A DNA stretch of 62,346 nucleotides from Clostridiales bacterium. Lineage in GTDB: Bacteria; Bacillota; Clostridia; Oscillospirales; CAG-272. Below the pieces are notes generated by a model that saw only the letters and a program-made list of their open reading frames with translations, did not search any database and had not been told where the DNA came from. Below are positions 9,251-17,877 of the stretch, piece by piece. Every line of letters starts with the position of its first letter. Position 1 is the stretch's first letter. The stretch is taken from NCBI GenBank assembly GCA_016288155.1, contig JAEEYP010000010.1:1-62346 (forward strand). The letters are read 5' to 3'. The position numbers and the translations under genes were made by a program.

Positions 9251-9318
9251 AAAGGATCCCCGCACCGAAAACCGCATAATACCAGTGAGGCGCGGGGATC
9301 CTTTCCCGCGCCTCACTG
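9251..9318. repeat. Two overlapping, mutually exclusive hairpins
   Basis: A 14-bp perfect stem, CAGTGAGGCGCGGG (9283-9296) with 9305-9318, encloses the loop GATCCTTT. A second perfect 13-bp stem pairs 9251-9263 (AAAGGATCCCCGC) with 9292-9304, so it uses part of the first stem plus its loop. Only one of the two can form. Neither is followed by a T tract. The element lies between the convergent SGNH and AraC genes and may act as a bidirectional terminator or RNA switch. Confidence 0.6.
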
Positions 9319-9389
9319 TACGTACGGAACGTGCCGTCCCCGATCGTGAGGGGACCGTCGTTTGCGCGTATATCTTCCGGCGTTTTCCT

Positions 9390-10280
9390 TTATTCCCCGT
9401 TCTCGTACCCACCGTTTGGGGCGGGCTTCTGGATCTTGAAATAGGCGGCGGGCGTGATGCCGGTGTACCCTTTGAACGTATGGGAAAAGTACGGGTAATC
9501 GGTAAATCCTACGGCTTCGGCGATCCCTTTGAGCGTTTTTTCGGACTCGGGGAAAAGCTGGATGGCACGGTCGATTCTGTATTGACGGAGATACTGCGTA
9601 AAGCTGCAGCCGAAATGCTGCTTGACGAGGAAGGAAAACCGCGAAGGGCTGAGAAAAAGCGCGTGGGCGGCATCCTCCGTCCTGATCGGCTTTTTATAGT
9701 TTTCCCGCAGATAATCCGAGAAACCCCGCATGAACTGCTTGTTCAGCTTCTGCCGCGATTTGCCGGATACCGCGTGGTAATGCCCGGAAAACAGAACGGA
9801 CAACAGAGCGTACAGTTCACTGCATACCGCCGTTTCGCTGACGGGAGAGCGGATCTTCAGCCGTTCATAGATCTGCCGGACGTGCCCGAAGAGCACGGCG
9901 CTGTCCTCCCGGTCCGCGGGATAGTATTCGTCGAACGCGCATCGCCCGTTCTCCAGAAGATCGGCGCAGGATTCCGCGGCGGAATTCTTGAAATTCAGGA
10001 CGTCGGATAAAACGAACGTGAGAACGAGATGAGAGGTGTTCTCGGCGGTCATGTACCCCGCGTGGATGGTGTAGGGATTGAAGAGCGCCAACTCGCCGCG
10101 TTTCAGCGTGATGATCCTGTCGCCCGCGGTGCATCTCATCTCCCCGGTCAGCACGGCGATGATTTCCACCGCGTCGTGATAATGCCCAGAGAAGCCCTTG
10201 TGGTACGCGTAATACCCGAAACGGCAGAATACCGGCAGGTTTTCGGTGGCGGATCTGCCGGTCTTTTCAAAGTCGGACAT
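9390..10280 (-). CDS. AraC-family transcriptional regulator
   Basis: The 296-residue protein has an N-terminal cupin-like sensor (HYHDAVEIIAVLTGEM, LFNPYTIHAGYM) and a C-terminal AraC double helix-turn-helix (IRTEDAAHALFLSPSRFSFLVKQHFG and LKGIAEAVGFTDYPYFSHTFKGYTG, ending in TPAAY). The start at 10280 follows AAGGGAGG by 8 bases; an upstream in-frame ATG lacks a ribosome binding site. It is divergent from the glycosidase/SBP lipoprotein pair, which it probably controls; the 252-base region between them contains both promoters and a palindrome at 10440-10458. Confidence 0.88.
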   Translation of the reverse strand: MSDFEKTGRSATENLPVFCRFGYYAYHKGFSGHYHDAVEIIAVLTGEMRCTAGDRIITLKRGELALFNPYTIHAGYMTAENTSHLVLTFVLSDVLNFKNSAAESCADLLENGRCAFDEYYPADREDSAVLFGHVRQIYERLKIRSPVSETAVCSELYALLSVLFSGHYHAVSGKSRQKLNKQFMRGFSDYLRENYKKPIRTEDAAHALFLSPSRFSFLVKQHFGCSFTQYLRQYRIDRAIQLFPESEKTLKGIAEAVGFTDYPYFSHTFKGYTGITPAAYFKIQKPAPNGGYENGE

Positions 10281-10320
10281 GGGCTGCACACCTCCCTTGT
10301 GTGCTGAGTATCCTCTGCAC

Positions 10321-10349
10321 ATTATAGCACAGATCCGCGCGCGATGCAA
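10321..10349 (-). promoter_or_regulatory. Promoter of the AraC gene
   Basis: On the minus strand TTGCAT (10344-10349), 17 bases, TATAAT (10321-10326), with TGTG before the -10. Confidence 0.65.
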
Positions 10350-10439
10350 GGTTTCGTTTTCCGCCGTCCCATCCTGCGCCGGGACCGGCGCGTTCATTTT
10401 TTATCCGATATTTGTCCGAAAAACAGTAGAATAGAACAA

Positions 10440-10488
10440 GTCCGCAGTAAGTGCGGACATGGCTGTTTCCGATGCGTCGTGCTATAAT
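10440..10488 (+). promoter_or_regulatory. Promoter with upstream palindrome
   Basis: The palindrome GTCCGCA-N5-TGCGGAC (10440-10458) lies directly upstream of a weak -35 region. TGCTATAAT (-10 at 10483-10488) follows. The poor -35 and the adjacent dyad suggest activator control, perhaps by the divergent AraC protein. Confidence 0.5.
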
Positions 10489-10532
10489 ATAGTCGATGGA
10501 TTATCGTTTTTTTATCGATAAGGAGATCTGCC

Positions 10533-12002
10533 ATGAAAGTGCGTATTCTCGCTTTGCTGCTCGCCGCCGCCGTGATGCTGCCGCTCGCCGCGTGCGCCAA
10601 GCCGGAGGACGGCACGCCCGCCGATACGACCGGCGGCGATCCCACCGTAACGCAGGCCCCGCCGACGGACACGGCGGAGTCGGATACCGACGCGCCGGAC
10701 GAGACCGACGCGCCGGAGCCGGACGAGACCGCGGGACCGGAGGAGGAGATCCATTACTATATCTCTTACTACCACGGCATCCCCGCCGATTATCTCTCGG
10801 ACGAGCGGTATCAGGAAGCCGTCGACGCGGGCTTCAATCTGCTGGCGCTCGATCGAGGGACCGTCGAGCAGAAGCAAGAGGGATTGCGCTGGTGCGCGGA
10901 GCACGGCGTGAAGGGACTCGTCAACGACGGACGCCTCTTCACCCTCCTGTACAGCAACTGGGAGACGCGCCTCGACGATCCGGAGGCGCTCGACGCCGCG
11001 GTGCGCGCCGTCTGCGAGGACTACCGCGATTATCCGGGACTGTACGGCTACGACCTCATCGACGAGCCGGGCGCGGACAAGTTCCCGCTGATCGCGGCGA
11101 TCGTCGAGCTCTTCCGTAAATACGATCCGGATCACGTCGTCTACGTCAATCTTTTCCCGAATTACGCGGATCCGGAAACGCAGCTGAAAACGGCGGACTA
11201 CGAGGAGTACGTCGAGCAGTTTTTGCAGATCGTGAAGCCGGACGTGCTCTCCTGGGACCATTATCACCTCCGCTGGACGAAGCCGAAGGCGGAGCCCGCC
11301 TACATCACCGATCCGGCGGACGTCGAGGCGTACGTCGCGGGGCAGACGAAAACGGACCGGCTCGGTTTTTATCTGAATCTGGAGGACGTGAGGTATTGCT
11401 GCCTCGAATACGACGTGCCGTATATGCTCACGATCCTTCTGTGCGAGCATTTGAATTACCGGTACCTCACGCGGGAGGAGATCTCCTTTGAGGTCTGGCA
11501 GACGCTCGCCTACGGCTGCTCGTCGCTCTTGTACTTCACCTACTGGACGTATCCGAGCACCGACAAATTCATCAACGGGCTCATCGCCGGCGACACCGGC
11601 GCGCCCGGCGCCGCCCCCGGCGAGCGGACGGCGCACTACTACGACGTGCAGGCGGTCAACGCCGCGATCACACCGATCGGGGAGCGCATCGCGCAGACGA
11701 GGTCTGCGGCGGTGTATCACGTCGGGTACGAGGACGAGAGAGAATACGTGTGGTTCTTCCCGGAGAAGGGATACGGCGCGATCCGCTCGGTCAGCGGCGG
11801 GGAGTATACGGTCGGCTTCTTTGAGGACGGCTCGTTCATCATCGCCAACAAGGACTACGAAGAGCCTTCCCGCTGCACGGTGGAGGCGGACGCCCCGCTT
11901 GAGATATTCGATATCGAGACGGAAACGTTCGTCCCCGTGACGGAGAACACGTTTGAATTGCCCGCCGGAGGCGGAGTGTACCTGCGGGTCGCCGGACAGT
12001 GA
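10533..12002 (+). CDS. Lipoprotein with glycosidase-like TIM barrel
   Basis: The 489-residue protein begins with a lipoprotein signal (MKVRILALLLAAAVMLPLAA, lipid Cys 21) and an acidic/Thr/Pro linker to about residue 72, so it sits on the outer face of the membrane. The body resembles clan GH-A barrels. YDLIDEPG carries a Glu at residue 178 in the usual acid/base position; SWDHYHL and EISFEVWQTLAYGCSSLLYFTYW resemble the later barrel strands of GH42/GH5-like proteins. The C-terminal ~100 residues look like a beta-sandwich. The ribosome binding site is AAGGAG. The exact GH family and substrate are not recognised. It is followed after about 50 bases by an SBP gene, so the two are probably cotranscribed. 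Confidence 0.65.
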   Translation: MKVRILALLLAAAVMLPLAACAKPEDGTPADTTGGDPTVTQAPPTDTAESDTDAPDETDAPEPDETAGPEEEIHYYISYYHGIPADYLSDERYQEAVDAGFNLLALDRGTVEQKQEGLRWCAEHGVKGLVNDGRLFTLLYSNWETRLDDPEALDAAVRAVCEDYRDYPGLYGYDLIDEPGADKFPLIAAIVELFRKYDPDHVVYVNLFPNYADPETQLKTADYEEYVEQFLQIVKPDVLSWDHYHLRWTKPKAEPAYITDPADVEAYVAGQTKTDRLGFYLNLEDVRYCCLEYDVPYMLTILLCEHLNYRYLTREEISFEVWQTLAYGCSSLLYFTYWTYPSTDKFINGLIAGDTGAPGAAPGERTAHYYDVQAVNAAITPIGERIAQTRSAAVYHVGYEDEREYVWFFPEKGYGAIRSVSGGEYTVGFFEDGSFIIANKDYEEPSRCTVEADAPLEIFDIETETFVPVTENTFELPAGGGVYLRVAGQ

Positions 12003-12053
12003 CGGCGGGACCGGCGTTCGCTTTTACATCCTGATCGGATGAGGAATAACGAC

Positions 12054-13532
12054 ATGAAAAGAAACGTATCCTTCCTGCTCGCGCTGTTGATGCTTTTGTT
12101 CGTTCTTGCGGCGTGCGGAGAGAGCGGAACGGACGCCGGCGGCACGACGGCACGCCCCGACGGCACCGCGCAGCCCGCCGAAACGGATCCCGAAGACACG
12201 GTGGACGAAACGGGGGACATCTACGCGAAGCTCCCGCGCGCGGAGTACGGCGGAGCGGATTTCCCGTTGCTCCAGTACGAGGAATCCACCGCCGCCACCG
12301 CCACCGTCTGCGTGGAGGACTGGACCGGGGAAGCCGTCAACGACGCGATCTATCAGCGCACAATCAACGTGAGCGACCGCCTCGGCGTCAACATCACGTT
12401 CGAGAAGACGACCTCCACCGCGCAGCTTAACGACATCATGATCCCTTCCATCGCGGCGGGCGACGATCACTATCAGGCGTTCTGGCAGCACAGCACGAAC
12501 GTCGCCGCCAAATACCTCGTGCAGGGATATCTTCTGACGATGAACGATATCTCCGCCTTCGACTTTTCCGCCCCGTGGTGGAACCGGAACGCGATGGACT
12601 CGATCCGTCTGAACGACCGGATCTACATGGCGTTCGGGGATATCAACTGCTATCTCTTCGATTTCCAGAGCATCATCATCTGCAGTAAGCCCTACGTCGA
12701 GGACCGGGGCGTGACCGATCTCTATGATCTCGTTCGGGAGGGGAAGTGGACGATCGACGCGTTCCTCGCCATGGTCGAAGAGGCCTCGGAAGATCTCAAC
12801 GGCAACGGAAGATACGGCGAGGCGGCGGACCAGATCGGCTTCGCGGGGTATAAGACCGCGACCGAGCTCGCCTTCACCCACGCGGCGGATGCCGAGCTGT
12901 TCAGCCGCGGCGAGGACGGCGTCGTCCGCTACGACGGCGTGAGCGAGAAATATTTCGACGTGATCTCCCGCTATGACGAGGTGCTCGGCGACAAGGGCTG
13001 CGCGGAGCACAACGAGGATTATATGGGACGGTTCCGCGACGGGCTGACCGTGTTCGCCTCCTGCTCCGTAGGGCAGCTCAGCACCATGCGCGAGACGGAA
13101 TTCGACTATCTCGTCCTGCCTTTCCCGAAGTACGACGAGGAGCAGGAGAGCTACGTCTCCTTCATCTCGAACCAGATCCAGCCGACGGTGATCCCCGTCA
13201 CGGTCGACGATACGGATCGCGCGGGCGTCGTGCTCGAGAACCTGTGCGCCGAATCGTACAGGCTGGTCCGCGAATGCTATTTTGAGAAACTCGTGAACTA
13301 CAAATACGTCCGCGACAGGGAGTCCATCGACGTGCTCCGGATGCTCTACGCCTCCGACGCGCGCTTTGAGATCGGGCATATCTACGGCTGGGGCAGCGAC
13401 TGGGGCGGTATCGAGAATATGATCGCCGACGCGCTGACGGGCAAGGCGGATACCTTCGTCTCCTCGATGGAGAAGAGGGAACAGTCCATCGTCCATGCGA
13501 TCGCCGCGACGATGGACGCGATATCCGGCTAA
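12054..13532 (+). CDS. Extracellular solute-binding lipoprotein (orphan SBP 1)
   Basis: The 492-residue lipoprotein (lipid Cys 21) has the fold features of family 1 sugar-binding proteins. It shares with four paralogues in this window a PWW motif (SAPWWNRNAMDS), VREGKWTID near residue 227 and a calcium-loop-like DLNGNGRY at about 245. The start at 12054 is preferred over 12039 because GAGG lies 9 bases upstream. No ABC permease gene is adjacent. The gene before it encodes a glycosidase-like lipoprotein, suggesting capture of released sugar. The ligand is unknown. Confidence 0.85.
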   Translation: MKRNVSFLLALLMLLFVLAACGESGTDAGGTTARPDGTAQPAETDPEDTVDETGDIYAKLPRAEYGGADFPLLQYEESTAATATVCVEDWTGEAVNDAIYQRTINVSDRLGVNITFEKTTSTAQLNDIMIPSIAAGDDHYQAFWQHSTNVAAKYLVQGYLLTMNDISAFDFSAPWWNRNAMDSIRLNDRIYMAFGDINCYLFDFQSIIICSKPYVEDRGVTDLYDLVREGKWTIDAFLAMVEEASEDLNGNGRYGEAADQIGFAGYKTATELAFTHAADAELFSRGEDGVVRYDGVSEKYFDVISRYDEVLGDKGCAEHNEDYMGRFRDGLTVFASCSVGQLSTMRETEFDYLVLPFPKYDEEQESYVSFISNQIQPTVIPVTVDDTDRAGVVLENLCAESYRLVRECYFEKLVNYKYVRDRESIDVLRMLYASDARFEIGHIYGWGSDWGGIENMIADALTGKADTFVSSMEKREQSIVHAIAATMDAISG

Positions 13533-13540
13533 TCGTGCCG

Positions 13541-13570
13541 GTGACACGGCGCGGACCCCGGTGTTATAAT
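13541..13570 (+). promoter_or_regulatory. Promoter upstream of a broken lipoprotein gene
   Basis: GTGACA (13541-13546), 18 bases, TATAAT (13565-13570). The surrounding bases resemble the promoter at 43869-43897, which also precedes a gene remnant. Confidence 0.55.
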
Positions 13571-13630
13571 ACTGGTGAAACTTCGGCGATCCGTCTCACG
13601 AGAAGGCTGCTTTGATCTGTACGGTCCCCC

Positions 13631-13830
13631 ATGAAAAAAGCATTCCTCTTTCTTTGACCGCCGCGCTGCTCCTTCCGCTCGCCGCCTGCGGCGGGACGGG
13701 AGAAGACGCCGCGAGCGACCCGGAGGATACCGCGCGCACGCTGATCGTAAACGGAAAGAAAGCCGCCTCGGCGACCGTGCGGGCGGTGGAAACCTCCGTT
13801 GCGGCGTGCGAAAAAGCGTCCGGACGGTAA
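13631..13830 (+). pseudogene. Frameshifted short lipoprotein remnant
   Basis: The ATG at 13631 starts MKKAFLFL and then hits TGA at 13655. Shifting one base back gives LTAALLLPLAACGGTGEDAA and continues to a stop at 13830, so one base appears to be missing inside the signal peptide. The rejoined protein would be about 66 residues: lipobox LAAC, a short acidic linker and RTLIVNGKKAASATVRAVE. That is too short for a known family, so the 3' part may also be lost. The promoter is intact but no clear ribosome binding site is seen. Confidence 0.55.
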
Positions 13831-13913
13831 GACTGCCGGATGACGCTCCCTCCCGAATTACAAAGCGCGTCCTGCCGACGAAGAGCGGCGGGTGTCGGTT
13901 CCCCACAGAGAGA

Positions 13914-13952
13914 AGGCGCCTCAAAGAGAAAAAACTTTGAGACGCCTTTTTG
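13914..13952 (+). terminator. Rho-independent terminator
   Basis: AGGCGCCTCAAAG (13914-13926) pairs with 13935-13947 at 12 of 13 positions around an A-rich loop and is followed by TTTT. It ends the transcript carrying the lipoprotein remnant. Confidence 0.75.
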
Positions 13953-14153
13953 CCGCAGACTCATTTTGACCTTTCCCAAATAGCGAAAAAAGCAGAGCCC
14001 GTCTTCGAGAAAAAGATCCGGAACATCCATGACCTGCCGCCATTTTCAAGCGTGGTTGGGTATAATGATCTTACAATGGATCTGCCGTGAATTCACTTTG
14101 AAATTTGTTGTTCGCCCGACGATTCCGCTTCGTATGATTCGGCGTTTTCGGTC

Positions 14154-14193
14154 AGGACAAAAGGCTGTGAGACGTGATATAATACAGTCACAG
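14154..14193 (+). promoter_or_regulatory. Promoter with flanking palindrome for the AraC-GNAT gene
   Basis: AGGACA (14154-14159), 18 bases, TATAAT (14178-14183). CTGTGA (14165-14170) and TCACAG (14188-14193) form an inverted repeat that brackets the -10, a plausible autoregulatory site. Confidence 0.5.
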
Positions 14194-14238
14194 ACATAGG
14201 CCGGCCGTGTTCTGAATTCATTGGGAGGATAATAGATC

Positions 14239-15471
14239 ATGGAAAACAGCGAACTGATCACAAAAGCTGTCGGATATATCCGGAGGGACGTGTCAGACAG
14301 CAGCATGACCATCGAAGACGTAGCGGAACACGCCGGGTTTTCGACGGACTATTTCAACAGGATCTTTCTTGCGCACACCGGGTTCAACGTCATGGAGTAC
14401 ATTCGTGTGACCCGGCTGAAAAAAGCGGCGAGGCTGCTGTGTGGAAGCGACCGGGACGTGCTCGGGATCGCGCTCGACTGCGGGTACGAATCGCCGGAGG
14501 CTTTATGCCGCGCGTTTCGGAAACAGTATGGTGTCTCACCCACGGAATATCGGAAACAGCATGAAAAAACGGAACCGCTCTACGGGGAATTCTTCAACGA
14601 CACGATCGCCGCGCGTCTGACGCATGAATTTCCCTCATTTCACCCTGTTGACCCGAACGAGGCGATCGACCGGATGCTGGAAATGGACGCACTGAGATAT
14701 GGAATGGCGGCGATCGACTGCAAAAACAACGGCGGCGCGGCGCTCGCGGAAGGCGATCTTCGGGACGGATTCGTCTGGTTCACGGAATGGGACGGTCGGT
14801 TTGAAGGGGAGATCATCTCCAACGACTGGGACAAAATCGCGCACTATCTCCGTACCTTCCGCGGCGAACGGTTTGGTATGAACATTTACACGCTGGACGA
14901 CGACAAAACGATCATCGCTGCGCTCTCCGCACGGGGGGTGACGGTCCGGAAGGTCGAGCGCAGCGAGATCCGCGCCTGCACGGCGGAGACGAACGTCCCC
15001 GCGCCTCCGGTCGGTTTTACCGTCCGGGAGCTGCGCTATGAAGACTGGCCGCTCATTGAGGAACACTATGCGTCCCGCGAGAGCTGGAAATACCGTCTTC
15101 CGCATCTGAAACAGGAGCTGTATCAGAGATATGAGCTCGGAAATGAGGAGCACAGCGTCTTCTGCTTCGGACTCTTCGCGGACGGCCGTTTTGTCGGGAT
15201 CGCGGAAGGACGGCTGCAGCGTGCGAACGGTTTTGTCGTGAACAACAATATCGCCGTCATGCCGGATCCGGATTTCCGTACGGAGGAGGCGTACCGTTAT
15301 ACTTTCGCGTATATCACCGCCGAAGCTTTGAGCCGCGGCGCGCTTCCGATGGACGAGACCCAAACACCGACGTCACGCCCGGAATCCCGGTGCGGCGCGT
15401 TCGACTCCGCGGAGTTCGGGTATCGGACGGTGAGCTTCTCGTGCCGGATCTCGTGCGAATGCGGTCAATAG
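14239..15471 (+). CDS. AraC-type DNA-binding domain fused to a GNAT-like acyltransferase domain
   Basis: In this 410-residue protein the AraC double helix-turn-helix is at the N-terminus (MTIEDVAEHAGFSTDYFNRIFLAHTGFN and VLGIALDCGYESPEALCRAFRKQYGVSPTEY, residues about 23-107) rather than the usual C-terminus. A middle region of ~150 residues follows. The C-terminal ~150 residues begin FTVRELRYEDWPLIEEHY and include GLFADGRFVGIAEGRL and NNNIAVMPDPDFRTEEAYRY, which read as a GNAT N-acetyltransferase fold with the acceptor-CoA strand pair. GGGAGG sits 10 bases before the ATG. This layout resembles effector-sensing AraC/GNAT hybrids; whether the GNAT part is catalytic or a ligand sensor cannot be told. 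Confidence 0.7.
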   Translation: MENSELITKAVGYIRRDVSDSSMTIEDVAEHAGFSTDYFNRIFLAHTGFNVMEYIRVTRLKKAARLLCGSDRDVLGIALDCGYESPEALCRAFRKQYGVSPTEYRKQHEKTEPLYGEFFNDTIAARLTHEFPSFHPVDPNEAIDRMLEMDALRYGMAAIDCKNNGGAALAEGDLRDGFVWFTEWDGRFEGEIISNDWDKIAHYLRTFRGERFGMNIYTLDDDKTIIAALSARGVTVRKVERSEIRACTAETNVPAPPVGFTVRELRYEDWPLIEEHYASRESWKYRLPHLKQELYQRYELGNEEHSVFCFGLFADGRFVGIAEGRLQRANGFVVNNNIAVMPDPDFRTEEAYRYTFAYITAEALSRGALPMDETQTPTSRPESRCGAFDSAEFGYRTVSFSCRISCECGQ

Positions 15472-15540
15472 TCCGTTCTGTCCTCGCCCTTTTCTCTCAT
15501 CGCCCCGATGTTCGCGCCGTCCTTTTCTCAGTCACCAAAC

Positions 15541-15578
15541 AAAACAAATCCGCGAGCGGCCGCTCGCGGATTTGTTTT
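15541..15578. terminator. Bidirectional terminator, 38-bp perfect palindrome
   Basis: Two 19-base arms (first arm AAAACAAATCCGCGAGCGG) meet without a loop gap, ending in TTTT on either strand. It separates the convergent AraC-GNAT and GH39-like genes. Confidence 0.85.
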
Positions 15579-15684
15579 AGTTTATCGGTGTCCGCTCGCA
15601 TTCTTCCTGCCGTGGACACACCGCCTCCGATAGGCGCTTTCGCCCGTCCGCCGCTGCTCCGCGAGGTGCGGTCCGCTTTGCTTC

Positions 15685-17052
15685 TTATCTTTTTTTCAGC
15701 TTCACGAGGACCGTCGTATAGAGCGGCAGACGGAGGATGTGCGCCCCGGCCGCGCCGAAGAAGGTCTCCTTCGTCACGGCGGTCAGATCGTGATCCGCGT
15801 CGAGGAGCAGGTATTCTGCCTCGACCCCGTCCCCGGACGCGAAGCCTTCCCAGGCGATCGTCAGGTCCACCGTTTCGGATCCCGTCCCGCTGCCGTCCAC
15901 CGACGGATGATCCTCGTAATACGCCGCCATGACCGCCGCTTCGCCGCCGTCTTCGGAGATCGCGGCGGATGCGTGGATGGCGCGCGTGTCCGACTCCGAG
16001 AAGACCTCTGTGCCGAGCCCGTAGAGCGCACCGAACGCGGTCAGCGCGTAATAGGTCTTGAGCGGCTTCTGCGTGTAGTAATCGAACAGCCCGTTCCATT
16101 TCGTGCCGTATCTCGCGTCGTAGTACATGAGATGGTCGAGCGGGGACCGCTGCGCCTCCAGTACGGACGCCGCGACGAACGCCGAGCCCTTCAGCCCGAT
16201 CATCGCGTAATAGCTGCAGAGCAGCTCTTCCCGCTTCCATCCCGCCACGTAGTTCCATTCGTTGAGGATCAGTTCCGTTTCGGTATAGCCGTACCGGTCG
16301 CAGAGCGCGCGCGCTTTCTCGGAGACGGCGCCGTAGTCGTACGCATCCTTTCCGTAATGGTGGAACGAGAAGAAATCCATCGGCGTCGGATCGGCCGGAT
16401 CGCGGGTCATGTACGAAAAGAAGTCGTTCAGGTACCCGTCCTCGTGGACGGAGGTGACGGCGGGACCGCCGATCTTCAACTGCGGAAAGCATTTCTTCAG
16501 ATGCCGCGCGGCGACGTCAAAGAGCGGAAAGAAATCCTCGAGCGGACCGTCCCAGCATTTCGGATACAGGTTCGGCTCGTTCCAGATCTCCCAGTATTCG
16601 ATGCCGTACCGATGACCGTTCGCCCATCCCTCGTTCATATGCCGGATGATATGCTCGCAGATCCGCGCCCATTTGGCATAATCCTTCGGCGGGAGGGAGC
16701 CGTACCGTTTCGACTCGTGTTCGATCCGGTTCCCGAGACGGTAGAAGACCTTCGTGCCCGAGGCGAGGATGCTCTCCATGTATTCGTCCGTGAGATCGAA
16801 GTCGTAGGAGGCGGGATCGTTCTCGTCCGCGTCGAAATCCGGAAAAATGGCGAGGATATCGACGGTATGAGGTCCGCCGTACGCCGGAGCGAACGAAGCG
16901 TCGTGCGTGCGCGCCATCGGGAAGCCGGCGGCGGCGTAGTCGTCGAAATTCCCGAGACCGTGCGCCGGCGCGGCGACGGGTCCGTTGTTCACGCTGTGCA
17001 TGGGCTTGATCGTTCCCGTATTACGCCGGAAATCGACGTGGATGTTCGGCAT
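15685..17052 (-). CDS. GH39-like glycoside hydrolase (beta-xylosidase / iduronidase type)
   Basis: The 455-residue protein shows the GH39 layout: N-terminal GTIKPMHSVNNGP strand, acid/base Glu 159 in WEIWNEPNL and nucleophile Glu 265 in LILNEWNY, then a C-terminal beta-sandwich from about residue 350. Retaining family members act on beta-xylosides, alpha-L-iduronides or related substrates. It has no signal peptide. I chose the ATG at 17052 because GAAGGAG is 8 bases upstream and a perfect promoter lies behind it; the longer frame to 17388 crosses that promoter. It is divergent from a broken lipoprotein gene. Confidence 0.85.
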   Translation of the reverse strand: MPNIHVDFRRNTGTIKPMHSVNNGPVAAPAHGLGNFDDYAAAGFPMARTHDASFAPAYGGPHTVDILAIFPDFDADENDPASYDFDLTDEYMESILASGTKVFYRLGNRIEHESKRYGSLPPKDYAKWARICEHIIRHMNEGWANGHRYGIEYWEIWNEPNLYPKCWDGPLEDFFPLFDVAARHLKKCFPQLKIGGPAVTSVHEDGYLNDFFSYMTRDPADPTPMDFFSFHHYGKDAYDYGAVSEKARALCDRYGYTETELILNEWNYVAGWKREELLCSYYAMIGLKGSAFVAASVLEAQRSPLDHLMYYDARYGTKWNGLFDYYTQKPLKTYYALTAFGALYGLGTEVFSESDTRAIHASAAISEDGGEAAVMAAYYEDHPSVDGSGTGSETVDLTIAWEGFASGDGVEAEYLLLDADHDLTAVTKETFFGAAGAHILRLPLYTTVLVKLKKR

Positions 17053-17119
17053 GATCGTTTCTCCTTCGGTTGAAAAAGAGTATTTGTCGGTCTTGCATGT
17101 ATCAAGTATCGTCGGTCTC

Positions 17120-17148
17120 ATTATAACATCCCGCCGGCGGTTTGTCAA
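17120..17148 (-). promoter_or_regulatory. Consensus promoter of the GH39-like gene
   Basis: On the minus strand TTGACA (17143-17148), 17 bases, TATAAT (17120-17125). It stands back to back with the promoter at 17170-17198; the two -35 regions form a 9-bp inverted repeat (TTTGTCAAC 17141-17149 with GTTGACAAA 17169-17177). Confidence 0.8.
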
Positions 17149-17169
17149 CGCGCCGCGGCGGCTTTTTTG

Positions 17170-17198
17170 TTGACAAAGCTCCGCCTGTGTGTTATACT
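17170..17198 (+). promoter_or_regulatory. Divergent promoter of the broken lipoprotein gene
   Basis: TTGACA (17170-17175), 17 bases, TATACT (17193-17198), with TGTG before the -10. Confidence 0.75.
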
Positions 17199-17280
17199 GA
17201 GATCCGGTAAACGAAAGCAAACGGATGGATGGGCTTCGGCCCGTCGCTCCGTTTGGCTGCATTATCGGAGGCTCTGCCAT

Positions 17281-17705
17281 GAAACGAACGTCGTTCGTCC
17301 GGTTGTCCGCTTTGCTGATCGCGGCGATGCTGGCGGTCGGCGGCAGCGGATGCGCGCCGCACAAGGAGGGATCCGTGAACGAAAACACGCTGGAAACGAT
17401 CGGGTATTACGCGTTCCGCCCCCTGAGCGAAACGCAGATGGACTATTTCCGTGCGGCGGATCGTCCGGGAGGCCGCGCCGGGGGAACGCGGCGGGCTGCT
17501 TTGTGACTTCAGGGAATATATCAAGACCTCCATACCGGAGACCTACGCGGCGTACAACCTCGCCCTGGCGAAAAAATGCGTGGAGAACGAGGTATACGAG
17601 GTCGCCGAATATACGCCCGGCGATTTCACCGTCTCGCCGATCGACTGCGGTAAATGGCATTTCGATACGGCGCCCTGCTACTGGGATTCCGGCATGGGAA
17701 GGTGA
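17281..17705 (+). pseudogene. Small lipoprotein gene interrupted by a frameshift
   Basis: An ATG with GGAGG upstream encodes a lipoprotein signal (lipobox GGSGC) and runs to ETQMDYFR before changing to low-quality sequence and a stop at 17506. The frame one base back, open from about 17451 to 17705, continues with protein-like sequence (LLCDFREYIKTSIPETYAAY, CVENEVYEVAEYTPGDF, CGKWHFDTAPCYWDSG). Rejoined it would be about 141 residues. One base seems to be missing in the G/C-rich stretch 17447-17495. The family is not recognised. Confidence 0.6.
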
Positions 17706-17804
17706 GTGCTTCCGCGTGACGCTTCCGTCCTTTCCGCGCTCCCCTCCCGAACCGCGCGCCGCCGACGGACGGCGTTCCCATTTATATATGTGTTCAGCTT
17801 ATAG

Positions 17805-17832
17805 TTGACATCCCCCGTAAAAATGGTATAAT
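17805..17832 (+). promoter_or_regulatory. Promoter of SBP 2
   Basis: TTGACA (17805-17810), 16 bases, TATAAT (17827-17832). Confidence 0.8.
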
Positions 17833-17877
17833 GAACAAAATTTTGGAGAGATCCATCCTGTCAATGGGAGGCACATC

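Noticed and set aside
9251..9318. Riboswitch or T-box interpretation of the competing hairpins
   Set aside because: No conserved riboswitch core or T-box sequence is seen, and the element is downstream rather than upstream of both neighbours.
17052..17388. Extended N-terminus for the GH39-like protein
   Set aside because: The extension crosses a perfect promoter and lacks a ribosome binding site, while 17052 has both in the right places.
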